Shown: positions 23,930 to 36,268, counted from the first letter of the stretch. The stretch: DNA of 64,000 nucleotides from Dillenia suffruticosa (GCA_033439265.1 JAVTVX010000027.1:8323001-8387000), one strand, 5' to 3'. A program made the numbers and translations. Notes: generated by a model not told the origin, from the sequence alone.

Positions 23930-24125
23930 TTTTTTCTCTTTAAATAAATTATCGAAATTTAATAATCATTAAATTCGATTAAATCCAATTTAATTCGGGT
24001 TAAATTTTTAAGAGATAAATCTCTCCTAAACTTATTTTTGTGATCTATAAAATTCGAATTCAAAATTTTATATAGAGATACAATATTCAACTAGCGAACC
24101 AATTAGACATTATTCATATTAGCCT
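23930..24125 (-). mobile_element. SINE-like element, degenerate
   Basis: On minus, GTCTAATTGGTTCGCTAG (box A-like) and TTTTGAATTCGAATTTT (box B-like) are followed by an A/T-rich body containing AGGAGAGATTTATCTC. The tRNA-derived layout is clear enough for a tentative call; the ends are not. Confidence 0.4.
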
Positions 24126-24320
24126 TTCAAAACTCATAACAGGGTGACAGAGTAAGTGCTTGAAAAAAATTATCCATCATGTATAAAAACTCCATTGTGT
24201 AGCAAATCAACATATTAGACAATTTTTTTCTTTTAATTTAAAATTCATTATGTAAATTGAATTTTAATTTTAATTTAGAAAGTGGTGCAGTAAGTTTGCA
24301 TACTAAATTTAAAAATTAAG

Positions 24321-24510
24321 GATAATACCGACGGATAATCGGTTCAGTAAGATGACATATTAAATTTCTTAAATAAATCTTGGATTCGAAACTTGGGAAT
24401 GAAAAAAAATATGCTGGAAAAGTCGTCCTCTAAATAGGGTCTATATAGATAATCGAATCGGATTAGTTGGAGTATGAGTCTGAACAATAGTGGTAAGAGC
24501 CCAAAAAAAA
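24321..24510 (+). mobile_element. tRNA-derived SINE
   Basis: Starts GATAATACCGACGGATAATC. It has box A-like GATAATCGGTTCAGTAAGA, box B-like TTGGATTCGAA, a body with TCGAATCGGATTAGTTGGAG and a tail of 8 A. It aligns end to end with the SINE at 11361. Confidence 0.65.
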
Positions 24511-24897
24511 TTTAATTCCTGATGAGCCTGGGACTACTTGGATCTTCTCAAAGTCAATCCAACTTGACAAGGACGACCCATTATAAGTTTGGGCCCATTA
24601 ACGCCTTAGTCTAACTGGGCCTGATTAAATGAATTGTTTTCTGGACCTCATCGACGATTCCAGCCCACTCAAGACCCAAGTTCTGGAACATTTCAATGCG
24701 CATGATTTTTATAATAAATTATTTTATTTTAATCATATAATGTTCTTACACGACTTCATAACTTTTATGTTTATTAAAACTCACACATATTATAGTAGTA
24801 CTCAACTAGATTTTAAATGAGAAAGGATTTGCCTGGTTTGGTACCCAAAAATTGTTTAGAAACTCTTGAATATAGCAATTATAATTGAAAAATTACG

Positions 24898-25050
24898 TAT
24901 GCCTAATTCATCTGGTGACTGAACACTAATTTCTCTTGATCAAGATTTTAAATTTAAATTATGTATGAAAAAAGTAGATGACGAAAGAGTTTTACCTATA
25001 AATATTCAATTCAAATCGAATCGAATTTAGTCAAATTTAATATAATTACT
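24898..25050 (+). mobile_element. tRNA-derived SINE, degenerate
   Basis: TCATCTGGTGACTGAACACTA, then TTTCTCTTGATCAAGATTTT, a weakened box B and TCGAATCGAATTTAGTCAAA follow the same order as the 24321 copy. Confidence 0.5.
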
Positions 25051-25054
25051 AATT

Positions 25055-25640
25055 TTTTTAAAAACGGACCGAGTCGACTGATTCAATCGGGAACCAATCT
25101 ATAGTCTAGTTCGATCTACACTGTTAAATCAGATAATATCAAATCTAATCAATACTATTTAAAATCAATTAAAATCAGTAAAATTAATAAAACATTCAAA
25201 TCGATATAAAATAGGAAAGAAAGAAAGAAAAAACTAAAGTGTCTATGACTCTTTTTATTCCATTCAATTTTTTAATCATTTGATTTTTTGTTTCCTTTCT
25301 TGCTCTTTCTTTCTGCTTCACCATGGTCTTTCCTTCCTGACCCTCAATGCTTCACTTCTATTTTTCCAACAACAAAGCCATTGCAAGGCTTGCGATGAAT
25401 AATCTGATCAATAACTCTTCTGCAGCCCATCAATGAATACTATAGGGCAGATGTCTTCATCCTCCGTGCAAAATATACAAATTCATTCTTTTCATAAGCA
25501 CATATATTTTTTTTTTAAAATATAATATACAAATAATACATACGATATCATGATAATATCATATGATTTGTAAAACAGTCTGATCGGTCTGATTAGGAAC
25601 CAATAGGTTGATTGAATTATTTATTGATTTAGTTTTGAAA
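25055..25640. repeat. direct-repeat-flanked unit, possible non-autonomous element
   Basis: GGACCGAGTCGACTGATTCA with GGGAACCAAT near 25068-25098 recurs in the same orientation as GTCTGATCGGTCTGATTAGG with AACCAAT near 25577-25603. The sequence between holds a GAAAGAAAGAAA run and a CT-rich stretch. Such CGGTT/GAACCA-rich ends are common on non-autonomous plant DNA elements, but no terminal inverted repeat or TSD was established. Confidence 0.3.
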
Positions 25641-25916
25641 ATATTAAAAATTATCGGATATCGATGGTTTATTAAAAAATATATATATATAAAATAAAAA
25701 TCTATATTAATTTATTACTTCCTATTATGAATTTGTTCTTTTTCTTAAAAATGCTATTTGATACACAAGAAATCGTTATTATAAGTTCATGAATTCAGTC
25801 AACACATTACCACCAAATATTGAGTCACGAATCTGATTTGATCGCAGAAACGATCCCATGGTTATAAGCCTATAATGGGGCAATTCCCTTGGTTATATTC
25901 ATTATGCATTAAAGGT

Positions 25917-26436
25917 TATTAGATTTAATCGCGCATGCGGAAACGTGAAATAAATAAATCGGAATTTTTGGGATAAATATCTTGATAGGACAGTCTCAAA
26001 AATCTACCGTGTCGCGATATCTCTCGAACGGATCGCACGGTCGGATGGTGATCACGTAATCGAACCACTACCGCAATTCCACGACCCCACAAGCCTCATA
26101 TCCGGTGAATCGTTTGACGAAGAGAGATTTTCCTACGCAAAAATCTCCATTCCTCTTTCTATTTTCTCTCTCTAGAGAGTGTTGAAAACCCTATGGTTAC
26201 TTGCATTTTTCTCCTCCAAAATGCTCCCAAGTCACTGTTCACGTGGGCAAGGAAGGAGAGCCACTTTTCAGAATCCGTTTTTTTTTTTAAGGATGTCAAG
26301 AATCCTCTCATTTTTGGCATCTATTGGGCTTAAATGGGGAGTTCAATTTTGATGGTTAATTGGTAATTAATAATGGGAGTTACCTCATTATCTTCCTCTT
26401 ACCATAATGCCCCACAATGGACATAAATAACCAACA
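25917..26436 (-). repeat. copia 2 3' LTR
   Basis: 520 bp. On plus it begins TATTAGATTTAATCG (canonical TGTTGAATTT with transitions) and ends AAATAACCAACA. It is followed by the plus-strand complement of the polypurine tract (TCTCCCACTT). Confidence 0.9.
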
Positions 26437-26446
26437 TCTCCCACTT
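26437..26446 (-). promoter_or_regulatory. copia 2 polypurine tract
   Basis: On minus AAGTGGGAGA directly abuts the 3' LTR (TGTTGG...). This is the usual copia PPT form that primes plus-strand DNA synthesis. Confidence 0.75.
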
Positions 26447-27240
26447 ACACATGAGGGCATTTCACTTCCGTTAATCACAAGATCGCAACTCATGCGATAT
26501 CTCACATCACCCTACTGGACTTTCATACTGGATTGGGCGTCGTGCAACCGGCGAGTACACCTGTAAGTAAAGATTTCTCGATGCACCTGTTAGGATGATC
26601 GAGTAGTCACCGTTAGTATAAAAAATAACTCGCTATACCCCAGACTCAATGCATTTACATCCATCGAGCCACTTTCCTCATCGAAAGTGATCCCCAATGA
26701 ATTTGCTCGACTATGTATTCATTATTATGTTTGAATCCCAACATGGATTAACATAATCGGTCGACCTATGAATACACGACAATGATGTAATGTCTATTGG
26801 CCTTCCTTTTCCCAAACTCGAATCTATCAGTCTCAATTCAGCTGCTTTCCTAGACTTGCCCCTTAGACCTCAATTTATCTTCCGGGCCATAGGTAAACAG
26901 ACTAAACTAGCAACACTGAACCAAAACTTTTAGAGACAGTCGAAAGTAATAAGGGTATAAGAGATCCCATTCAATGGATCTCAGGTCTCACATAGTGGGA
27001 ACGGGGATCAAGATCAAACTATCGTCTCAAATAATAGCTCCCACTGTCCTATGGTCGTCTCATCACACGTGGTATGAAACACGTGTCACAGTGTTATTCT
27101 CCCATCTCTCAAAGGGCATATGTCAGATTTCTCTAACACTGTACAGGTACGGGACTCAATCTACACATAAGACTTTACCCAGAGATCTCAGAGAGAGTAT
27201 CTCAGAGACAATATCACAAATTGCAGGTGATATCTAAGAT
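26447..27240 (-). other. copia 2 3' non-coding region
   Basis: No coding frame matching pol. It contains the paired CACGTG phrase near 27066-27085 shared with copia 1 and may represent a 3' untranslated stretch. Confidence 0.45.
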
Positions 27241-29280
27241 CTCAAACCTGACTACTTACAGGCAACATGGATGTGTGTATTTCCATGTCGGTCATATTAT
27301 ATATGACCTCATCCTAAACACATATCAGGACGACTTATGTTCTAGTAGGGCTACTCTCAAAGCGTCTTACAACTAGAATCCGTCTCATCTCCGCTCACTC
27401 AGAGTCAGAGGTGGTCACTCGTGTGAGAAAGTCGATCATACCTACTTGATACATCTTTTATCACAAGATCATACTATATCACACGTGTATACCTCATCGC
27501 ATACACTAGAAATGTATTTTGCACTGGAATAAGGGATTCTGCTCATCTCCCTTATTTCTTTATAAATTCTAGGGCATGTGTCAAGATTCAGGTCTTTTTA
27601 CCTTTAGCGATAAGAGTATTTTTTAGGTTGTGTTCGTTATTCTCGGAATGCTCAAGAATCTATCTGATGTAAAACTCTTGTTAAAGAGTCAACACCATTC
27701 TCAAGCGATTCCTATGGATCCAAAATCTAAGAATAAACTAAAACCTTATAACCATGTTACAATGGTCATTAGATACTCTCTGTTGTTCCCGGCCAACAGA
27801 GTGTCACCTACATATGAGAACATGCTATAAAGGAGCCATCGGGACGTATTAGATAGATACAATGATCCTACTCGATCATTACAAAACCATAAGATATCAC
27901 CTTCTCGTGAAATCTCAGGTGCCGCTGTCTGGATGATAACTTAAGGTCGTATTTTGATTTCTAAAATCAACAGACCTTATTCACCTGATCTACTAGAACG
28001 AACCCAGAGGGATGCTCCATGTAGATCGCCTCACCTATACTTCCACTACGAAAGCGGTCTTTACGTCCTTGTGATATAACTCCACATCCATGTTCGTGAC
28101 AATCGCTAAAAGATAAACGGATTGAGATAAATTGGACTATGATTCATCGATAGTCCACCCCTTAGTCTAAGTGTAACCCTTGGTTACTAGACGGATTATT
28201 TACCTCTTCATCAATCCGTTGACTTTTATCTTGACTTTGAGAACCTACTTGTTCCCAATAGTCCTTCCGCCCTTAGGCAAATCAACTAGGTTCCAGACCC
28301 CGTTGATTCTCATCAATTCATTCTCTTCAATTATGGCTTTCAATAAACGGTCTTTTGCATCTTTTGTAGAACTCTCGAGAGTCTTTTGAACCGTTTTAAA
28401 TTTCTCATCATCCTCTAGACTCGCAACGAGGGTCTCACCCTCAATCGAGAAACAACGTTTAAATACGCATTCTCGATGCTCTTAGGAGGAGAGAAAAATC
28501 TTTATCTCTTGATGGATCGCTCCCACTGAGATCAAGATCCGTAGTGGATTCTTGTATTTCGCCGTTGGGCTCCCCGAACTACTGGGCTCCCCGAGCTTCT
28601 AGGCTCATCCATCGCATAAAAGGTAGGGTCCAAATTGATTTCACCTCTTTTAGGGAAATCATTCTCAAGAAATATGGTATTATGAGACTTAATTTCGATT
28701 ATAGTGCCGTCCGTGTTCGCCTAGAAACACATATTTTCTCGCGGGCCTAACTCACCGTGTGAATGCGAGAAATGGTGGCACAACCCCATAACCTCAAGTG
28801 GCTAAGATCAGGCTGCCTCCCTGTCCAAAGCTTAATGGGGAACTGACTAATAGTCAGTAGTCTCGTAATACTTTTCTCGAAACAGAGCCACATGTGTAGT
28901 TTAGACGAATACTTGCGTCCCCGCTCAGTTCTAAGAGTCTCTACTCTTAAATCTGATTCTCAATCTCGTTTGTGAACCTCCTAAAGCAATCTAATGCCTC
29001 AAACTTATGCGAGATCAGATATATGAATCGAAACGCACGTAAGCGTCTATAAGCATCTACAGAACTCCATTTCTGACTCTCATGCTCATAAGACCACAAA
29101 AAGAAAGGCACAATGGTCTAACTGCAATGGAGTCCCAGCTCTCATTGCAACGCCAAATGGTTTTCTCGTCATTTTGCCGGCTATGCAAAACTCACATACG
29201 GGTAACTCGAATCTGGTCAGCGGGTCCAATAAACCTCTCGCTACTAACCGATTCATCATCGCTTACCCTATGCGTCTAAG
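27241..29280 (-). pseudogene. copia 2 pol remnant (integrase C-term, RT, RNase H)
   Basis: Read on minus, 28835-28760 gives KLWTGRQPDLSHLRLWGCA, the integrase C-terminal phrase. The RT entry follows around 28320-28170 (WNLVDLPKGG, then LVTKGYT), then DVELYHKDVKTAF near 28090-28050. The YVDD catalytic box near 27815 reads YVGDTLLAGN, so one catalytic aspartate is lost. RNase H entry phrase RIPYSSA lies near 27530. Integrase DDE residues are not confidently located. Several in-frame stops and indels separate these blocks. In a live element this polyprotein performs reverse transcription and integration; here it cannot be made. Confidence 0.8.
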
Positions 29281-30780
29281 TCTACTATATCATTCATTTA
29301 TATCATCATCTACGCAATCAAATGTAAAGACAATAGTAGAACGACAATAAACCATTAAAAGGAGCAGCACCCAGTGCATACAATTCATCATTGATTAAAA
29401 CCAGAACAATTTAGAAAATTGTCGTATTAAAAACAAAGGAATAATTTCACGCATATCTTAATCAATTTTAGACAAGGTACTAAATTGTAAATCCGTCGAA
29501 TGCCTACAGTATTAAGAACGTCATGGCAAGTGTCGTTCCCTCTAATAGCGACAAATGCTCTGTCCTTAACGTAAATCCTCCAAATTTAAGGATTCACTTG
29601 ACAGAATTATATTTACGCACTCCTGTCTCGAGTTACGTGGTCGGTTGCTCCTGATTACTAAGGAAAGAAATTGGCGAACATTATTGTGAATGAGACAAAT
29701 CTCAAATCACGTAAAGAAGAAGAATATTAATTTCTGTTCGTTACACTCACGAGCGAAATGACCAAATCTACCTCAAACGTAGCAATTTACATTGGTCTAA
29801 TCAAATTCCTTCTTCTTGAGTTCTTGTACCTCGTTGTCGGTTTTCTCGGATGATTTTTATTACCTGGATCTCGAGTCTCGTTCACATGCTTATGCTGTTG
29901 GCTTAGTGCCGGGGAAGTCCTTACTCGACTCCTCTGAATAAGCATAACTCAAGTATGGCCTATTCGCCTCTAAATGCTTTTCATCGAGCTCACATTACGT
30001 ATTTATGTCAACGAAAGTGCGAATACTTTCGTCAAATGTGAAATAGGATTTCATGATTTTCCATGAATCAGGTAATAACTGGATCACATCCAGTACCTAA
30101 ATTCCATCCGAAATTTGCTCGTCCGTATATATTAACTCGGTGATCATACTCGACATTTGTTTCATTGTATGATTAACCCTTTTCTTCTGCATCCTCACAT
30201 TAGGAGCCGAAGAGAGCAACACAATACTCTTATGGGACGAGTCGAACCGACATTTCCATAAGATATGACTCGTAAAACGAGATTAAGTCATTGTGCATGC
30301 CACTGATAAGGATTGCCCTAACTTGGCAATTCTTTTTTACCATACATGATAGAACTCTTTATCTCGTATATCTTGAGGCGCGGTGCCCACCCTGGGGCCC
30401 ATCTTCTCATACCTCAGATTTCTGTTAAATTTTGTCTCTCGAGAATAAACTGACTCTACTGATAAAATCGCGCAGATCACATCATTCAGTTTACTCTCCT
30501 TGCAAAAAATTTAATACGACAGTTCTCAACGCATTAAGAGAAATATTTGTGACTTGGAGATGCTTATTCTCACATTTTTATATGCCCTACGAATCATCAA
30601 GACCAAAATGACTTGAGTACAGACCCCAAAGTGAGCTTATGAGTCAACGGACACCATACACCACAACTTGGAATCGTATCTTACCATTCGGACTTTGATT
30701 CGGCACACAAAAACTCACAAAATGTCACATTTATGGATATAAGACCCCAAAAAATTGAAAAAAATTCAATTTTAAGCGAC
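29281..30780 (-). pseudogene. copia 2 gag, protease and pre-integrase remnant
   Basis: On minus near 30110-29890 the product reads LLPDSWKIMKSYFTFDESIR, then TFVDI, then CELDEKHLEANRPY. This matches copia gag (L-P-x-S-W-x-x-x-K-x-x-L-T-x-N-E-x-I-K-T-F-x-D-V and the E-L-E-x-E-R-L-E-A helix). Near 29790-29750 a broken zinc-knuckle stretch starts TGTAAATTGCTACG, with a probable indel. Protease and GAG-pre-integrase would lie toward 29.5 kb but are not readable. It is non-functional. Confidence 0.65.
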
Positions 30781-31200
30781 CTCACGCGCTGCCAGGGGCT
30801 CACACACGCCGCCGCACGCGCCAGACGAGCGACGCACTTCACACGCGCCTGGCGCTGCTCGGCTCACGCGCTCCCAGTCACGGCGCGCGGCTCACGCGCC
30901 ATCACGCGCTGAGCCGTGTTGAGCCGAGTCAGACCGGGTCAATCAACGGTCAGGGTTGACCCGACCGCCCGGTCAACGGGTCCGGGTTCGACCCGGTTGG
31001 GTTGGTTGCGGGTCGGTCCGGGTCAGGGTCCGACCCGACCGCTGCCTACCCCCGCTTCACGCGCTTGTGTACGGCGTGCACTACGTGCGCCTGCTAGACG
31101 CGCCTCTCTGGCGCGTGCGTGTCACGCGCCCGCCTGGCTGGGCCGGTTCTTCTTCGCCCGACGGGTCCTGCAACGAGCTTTTCGACCCGGTTGCCAGAAA
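30781..31200 (-). other. GC/CpG-rich block in copia 2 leader
   Basis: A sharp switch to GC-rich, CpG-rich DNA inside an AT-rich window. The left part is built on CACGCGC words, and the right part on GGTTGACCCGACC / CGGGTCCGGGTTCGACCC words. It lies between PBS and gag. Overlapping open frames here are low-complexity (R, P, A, G) and not credible proteins. Confidence 0.7.
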
Positions 31201-31683
31201 ACTTGATTCTGGCTATTTTTTCTTGCATTTTTCGACTGAAAAATATTTGTGGGGATCCTTCAAGCATCCTACACTCGATTTTAGGAGGATTGAAGCCCAA
31301 AAAATGGTAGGACTCAACCACCCCAGTCGCGGCCCTCCGCGGCCATTCGAAAATCCCGATTTTCGGCATCCAAAACTTACAATAAAAGACATGAAATTGT
31401 AGATCTAGATGCAAGGAACACACATATAACATTTTCATGCATCGATCCGCCCTTTAAAACCATAGATCTAAGGTTTTCATGTTCGTACGATCGCAAACTT
31501 CGACTGGACGTTTCATGGCCTAAACATGCTCCGAAAATTAAACAAAAAATATTTTTGTAATCCTTGGGTCATGGGTATTCTTGCAGTGTTCTCGGATTCA
31601 CGAAACTCATCCATGATCCAGACCCCAAAATTTTAAAACCCTAAAAATAATTCCGAAAATTATTTAAATTAAATCCAACGATC

Positions 31684-31695
31684 GCTCTGATACCA
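31684..31695 (-). promoter_or_regulatory. copia 2 primer-binding site (Met-tRNA)
   Basis: Plus GCTCTGATACCA is the reverse complement of TGGTATCAGAGC, the textbook plant copia PBS, one base from the 5' LTR. Confidence 0.92.
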
Positions 31696-31696
31696 A

Positions 31697-32251
31697 TGTT
31701 GAATTTAATCGCGCATGCGAAAACGTGAAATAAATAAATAAGAATTTTCGGGATAAATACCTCGATAGGACAGTCTCCAAAATTTACCGTGTTGCGATAT
31801 CTCTCGAACGGATCGCACGGTCGGATGGTGATCACGCAATCGAACCACCACCGTAATTCCACGACGCCACAAGCCTCATGTCCGGTGAATCGTTTGACGA
31901 TGAGAGATTTTTCTACGCGAAAATCTCCATCGCTCTCTCTATTTTCTCTCTCTAGAGAGTGTTGAAAACCCTATGGTTACTTGCATTTTTCTCCTCCAAA
32001 ATGCTCCCAAGTCACTGTTCATCCCAAGTCACTGTTCATCCCAAGTCACTGTTCAAGTGGGCAAGGAAGGAGAGCCACTTTTCAGAATCCGTTTTTTTTT
32101 TTTGAAGGATGTCATGAATCCTCTCATTTTTTACATCTATTGGGTTTAATTGGGGAGTTCAATTTTGATGATTAATTGGTAATTAATAATGGGAGTTACC
32201 CATTATCTTCCTCTTACCATAATGCCCCACAATAGGCATAAATAACCAACA
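31697..32251 (-). repeat. copia 2 5' LTR
   Basis: 555 bp, starting TGTTGAATTTAATCG and ending AAATAACCAACA. It is longer than its partner mainly because TCCCAAGTCACTGTTCA (17 bp) occurs three times in a row at 32005-32055 but once in the left LTR. Confidence 0.9.
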
Positions 32252-32371
32252 AAGGTTAAGCATAATAAACTTTTTTCGCATATTAAAAAGGAAATGCACC
32301 TTAAAAGAGAGGAGATTGTGAAACTAAAATCTCACCACCCGGAAGGAACGAGTTTTCTTGTATTATTATTA

Positions 32372-32563
32372 TTAATTTTTTGGTCCCTATAACTAGGTTA
32401 TCATTCGGTATCTAAAATTTCGTCTCAACTAATTCGAACTGATCTGGCTGTCGAGTCTCATTTGAAGGAGAGGTCTCCCAATATTATTTTTTTCGTATCC
32501 AAAATGAATCGAAATCCCGATCTGATTAAAGAATAAAAATGTCTATCAACCTACGTATGTTGA
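32372..32563 (-). mobile_element. tRNA-derived SINE with intact target-site duplication
   Basis: Flanked by a perfect 17-bp direct repeat TTCTTGTATTATTATTA (32355-32371 and 32564-32580). On minus it has GGGATTTCGATTC (box B-like), then a body with CTCGACAGCCAGATCAG and a short A tail. It aligns with the 11361 and 24321 copies. A long TSD plus poly-A is the mark of LINE-assisted retroposition. Confidence 0.75.
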
Positions 32564-32580
32564 TTCTTGTATTATTATTA

Positions 32581-32835
32581 GTCAAAGACCCATATAAGAA
32601 ATTTTATTTACGTCAAACTGGGTCTAGTTTCATTTAGGTGCAAATATGCCCTCAATAATAATAATTTTAAGTTTAGAAAATTTAAATAATCATAGCGTGG
32701 GTTCTTTTAATAATCAATGAAACAATATATCAACTATGAGTAATAATGTTTATTAAAAATTTGAGATATACGTGACATTACTCTTTCTCATTTGTTAAAT
32801 AAATTTTCAAATAATATTAGTGAAATAAAAAAAAA

Positions 32836-32869
<34 letters not shown>

Positions 32870-35800
32870 AATTAATTGATAAACAATAGAATTCTTTCGA
32901 GCAAATATCCAAATCTCGAGAATTTACGTCTTGTTATTTTTGTCATTAACTTTTCTTTTTCTTACCCTTTAACTGATAGTGAGTGGCTCCCATTCCATGT
33001 TTACACACTCACGAGTTCAAAACCATGTACAGTAGTAAATCATTTTTTTTATCATAAATTATCGATATTCGATAAGATTAAATCTATTACATTAATCAAA
33101 ATACCATCTAATTTAAACCTTGATAAAACGCTTTCACTTTTAGCTCTTGATATCATAGTTATAATTCAAATGAGATGCTTTTAAAAATTGAAATTATCTT
33201 GGAAAACATTAAGAAAATACATCTAAATTCCTAACAAGCTAACACGATGTTACACTATAGAATGGTTATTTGAGTTTAGGTGCTTATTGTAGACTTTAAC
33301 TCTATAATTTAAAAGTTGATGTTACATCTAAATTAATTTCCATTAATTTTCCATTGACTTGTCACATTTTTTAAAACTATGAAGATATAACTTTGTATTT
33401 TTTCTCCATGAAATAAATACACGATTTTTTATCAAACCACAGGAGAGAAAACTATAGTTTACCCTATTTAAATAAGTGGATTTGAGATATTTCTTATTAT
33501 TAAAAATCCAAAAGTGGGTTTTTTTTTTTTTTTTGAGTTTAGTTACTTAGTTTATACTTGTGACTTTTGAGATTATTTGATTGTTATTTGTTTAGACTAA
33601 ATATTTAAATAAGTGAATTAGAGATATTTTTTCGTTTTTAAAAATCCAAAATTTGGGGAGTCTTAGTTTATATATGTATTTTAATCCGACTCAAATATCT
33701 TGAGAGATCTTAAAGAGAGACTTGATCGGAACAAAGTTTTTTTTCCGCCCGGGGGGATTTAAAGTTACAAAATGACATATAATTCTCTTTATACGTATAT
33801 TAAACGAAACAAATTATATCACGTCTAAAAAAATTATTAAATACGTTAACCATCAGAACGTTTGGTAATACTGAGACTTTAGGCATATACATAATTTAAA
33901 AGATATAAATTGTGAATGACGTAAACAAAGAATTATTTCAAATTGATAAATTAATTATCGATATCTATGGAAAACAATAAAAAAACACATACGACAAGGA
34001 GAGGAGCGAAACCCTTGCCGAGTCAAGACAAAGACGGTGGGCGACAAGACCCACACTGTTTGGTGCAGCTTTATCATACCAAAACCGTGATGCAAACAAC
34101 GCTTGGATATGGGATAAAATCACACATCTAACACCGCACAATCTCTGACCACAGTGACAAATGTGGTAAGGCAAGTGGCAATTCCCCAAGCCACCCGGCG
34201 TATGGGAGCCACTTTACAAGTTAAGAATTATTATATAGAACAATGCTATTTACAATATACTTGTTGTAAATAAGTATTAAATGATGTATTTAATAAAGAG
34301 TAATTATTATTAAAAATGTTACTTTTAAAATAAAAATTTAGCCAAGAACAAACACAGCTAATGCTTGAACTTAAACATTTAGAAGAGCTATATTGGTAAA
34401 ATTCTAATCGAAATATTAAAAAATATTAGAGGTGAATTTACTCCACAAATAAAATTATTTTGCTTTGTGGATAGAAAGACCTATAAAATGTTCACCAAAG
34501 ATGATCCAACGGAGAAATTTATGACTCTCAAGTCGAAGAGAAAAATGAAATAGAGAGCACAGATTGCGAAGGGTTTTACATTAATTCTATGTAATATCTG
34601 TATAATGTGCAAAAAACATACTTGATAAATCATCTTTGCTTAGTGTATATAGTATGCGTATGCATAGCAAGTCTCTTACTTAGGGATACAAAAACTCACA
34701 TTATCTTACGAAGAGATTGTAGGAGATCTTCAAAAATCACGGGAACTGAAATAAAATTTTTTTAGGAAATTTAGAATTTTATGAGATTAAAAAAAGTTCA
34801 GATTATCATGAAAATTTCCTTTTTCTTTCAGCGAGATTACTTTCGGAACAGTAGAGATTCAAATCTCGAGCGATCATGATCTTGATTTGCTTGAGGAAGA
34901 CGTTATTCAGTAAAAGACCACTTAATAGTAGCTGAGAGAGCTTGACCATGTAGTGGCCGAGAGATTTAACCGAAAGGATTCGACTAAGCAATGGCCAAAA
35001 GTGTTCAATTGTGAGTCTTTTCGGTCATCTCGAGAGACCCCTTGATGGTAAATAGATTTTGAGTGGTTAGGTGTTATTGGACCATGTATCATAAAAAAAA
35101 AATATTAATAATTTTTATTTTAGAGTTAAATTAAAATTATTTTTTTGTTTGAAAAATTTGGTAATCACAGCAGATCAAATCTTTTTATTAAAATTAGTTT
35201 GAAAATAGATTAATGAGGTACTAGTACAACATTCACCTGACCCATTAAATCTCTTTCATTAAAAATAATTAAAAAAAAAATTTTAATATTTTTAAAATCA
35301 TGATTAAAAATTTTTTCTAATATATTCTCGTAGTTTTACGGCTACCTTGGCCTCCAAAAGTGCCCGACCCTCTCGGCCATGAGATTTATTGCGGGATTTT
35401 ATTTTGCGGTACTATATGCTAATGCATAAACGGCTTCGATTGTTTTTAGAACAAACTTAAACCAAATAAAACTTTATTTTTATAATAAATTTTAAATAAT
35501 TAATACTTTAGTAATTTTGTTTAGAAATAATAAAATAAAAAAAATAAAAAAATTAAAAATTTAATTTTCATAATACCAATATGCATAAAATATTCAAATA
35601 AAAAACACAAGAGGGTAGGTCATATAATTTTCATTTAAAAGCTTTAGAAAGTTAAACACCATAAATTATGAAATGAGAAATGAATTAACAGGGACTGATA
35701 AAAAAGATAATGAAAATAAAATATATTGTACCAAATGAGATTAGGTAGGTGGAGAAAGGTAATTGCAGTTGTCAATATTAAATGAAAGTAAAATCTTAAC

Positions 35801-36268
35801 ACTATTGTTTATTGACCGATTTAATTTAATTTAAAATTATTCTAAACTCTGAGTCAACTTAATATAAAAATTTAATCAGTAATTTAAATCAAATTATACT
35901 ATTTACCTTTTATAATTGAAGTAAATCTATCAATTTAGTTTGGTTTAATCGATTGAATCAGCTTGATTTAATTTCTGCGGCCCACTAGAGTTAAGGCCAC
36001 TCGTTTGCAGTGATTATCGAATATTAAGAATTTGTATGTTAGATTAATTGTCATATTTATATAACAATGAGAAGATGATGAAAGTTATTTTTCTTAGAAC
36101 AAAATATTTCATAAAAGCACATAATCTCTAGACATCAGTTTTTTAGGCGTCTTTTTTTTTTTTAATAACAGAATGAATCAAATAATAATGATTTGAAAAC
36201 ATAATTTTGAACGTTTAGAGGCATTTTAAATGGATGGTTGCCTTCATTAACCATAGATATATAAGCGT
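32581..36268. other. AT-rich intergenic DNA
   Basis: No supported gene in 3.7 kb. Contains an (AT)n run at 32838-32868. 33480-33660 has two similar phrases (TTTAAATAAGTG-A-TT-GAGATATTT) about 140 bp apart. Minus-strand frames near 33965-34189 and 34806-34991 have no recognisable motif. 34950-35040 is rich in GAGAG/CTCTC words. Old, unclassified repeats are likely. Confidence 0.5.

Larger units (their letters stand above)
25917..32251 (-). mobile_element. Ty1/copia LTR retrotransposon 2, complete but non-coding
   Basis: LTRs at 25917-26436 and 31697-32251 are flanked by a perfect 5-bp duplication AAGGT (25912-25916 and 32252-32256). The PBS next to the right LTR and the polypurine tract next to the left LTR both say the element reads on minus. 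The internal region shows gag, integrase, RT and RNase H in copia order, all broken by stops and indels. Length is 6335 bp. By eye the LTRs differ at roughly 6-8% of positions plus a tandem triplication in one, so it is younger than copia 1. Its internal region is clearly homologous to copia 1. Confidence 0.92.

Noticed and set aside
30916-31438. Overlapping 96-148 codon frames on both strands
   Set aside because: They lie in CpG-rich retrotransposon leader where stops are rare; composition is R/P/A-rich and low-complexity.
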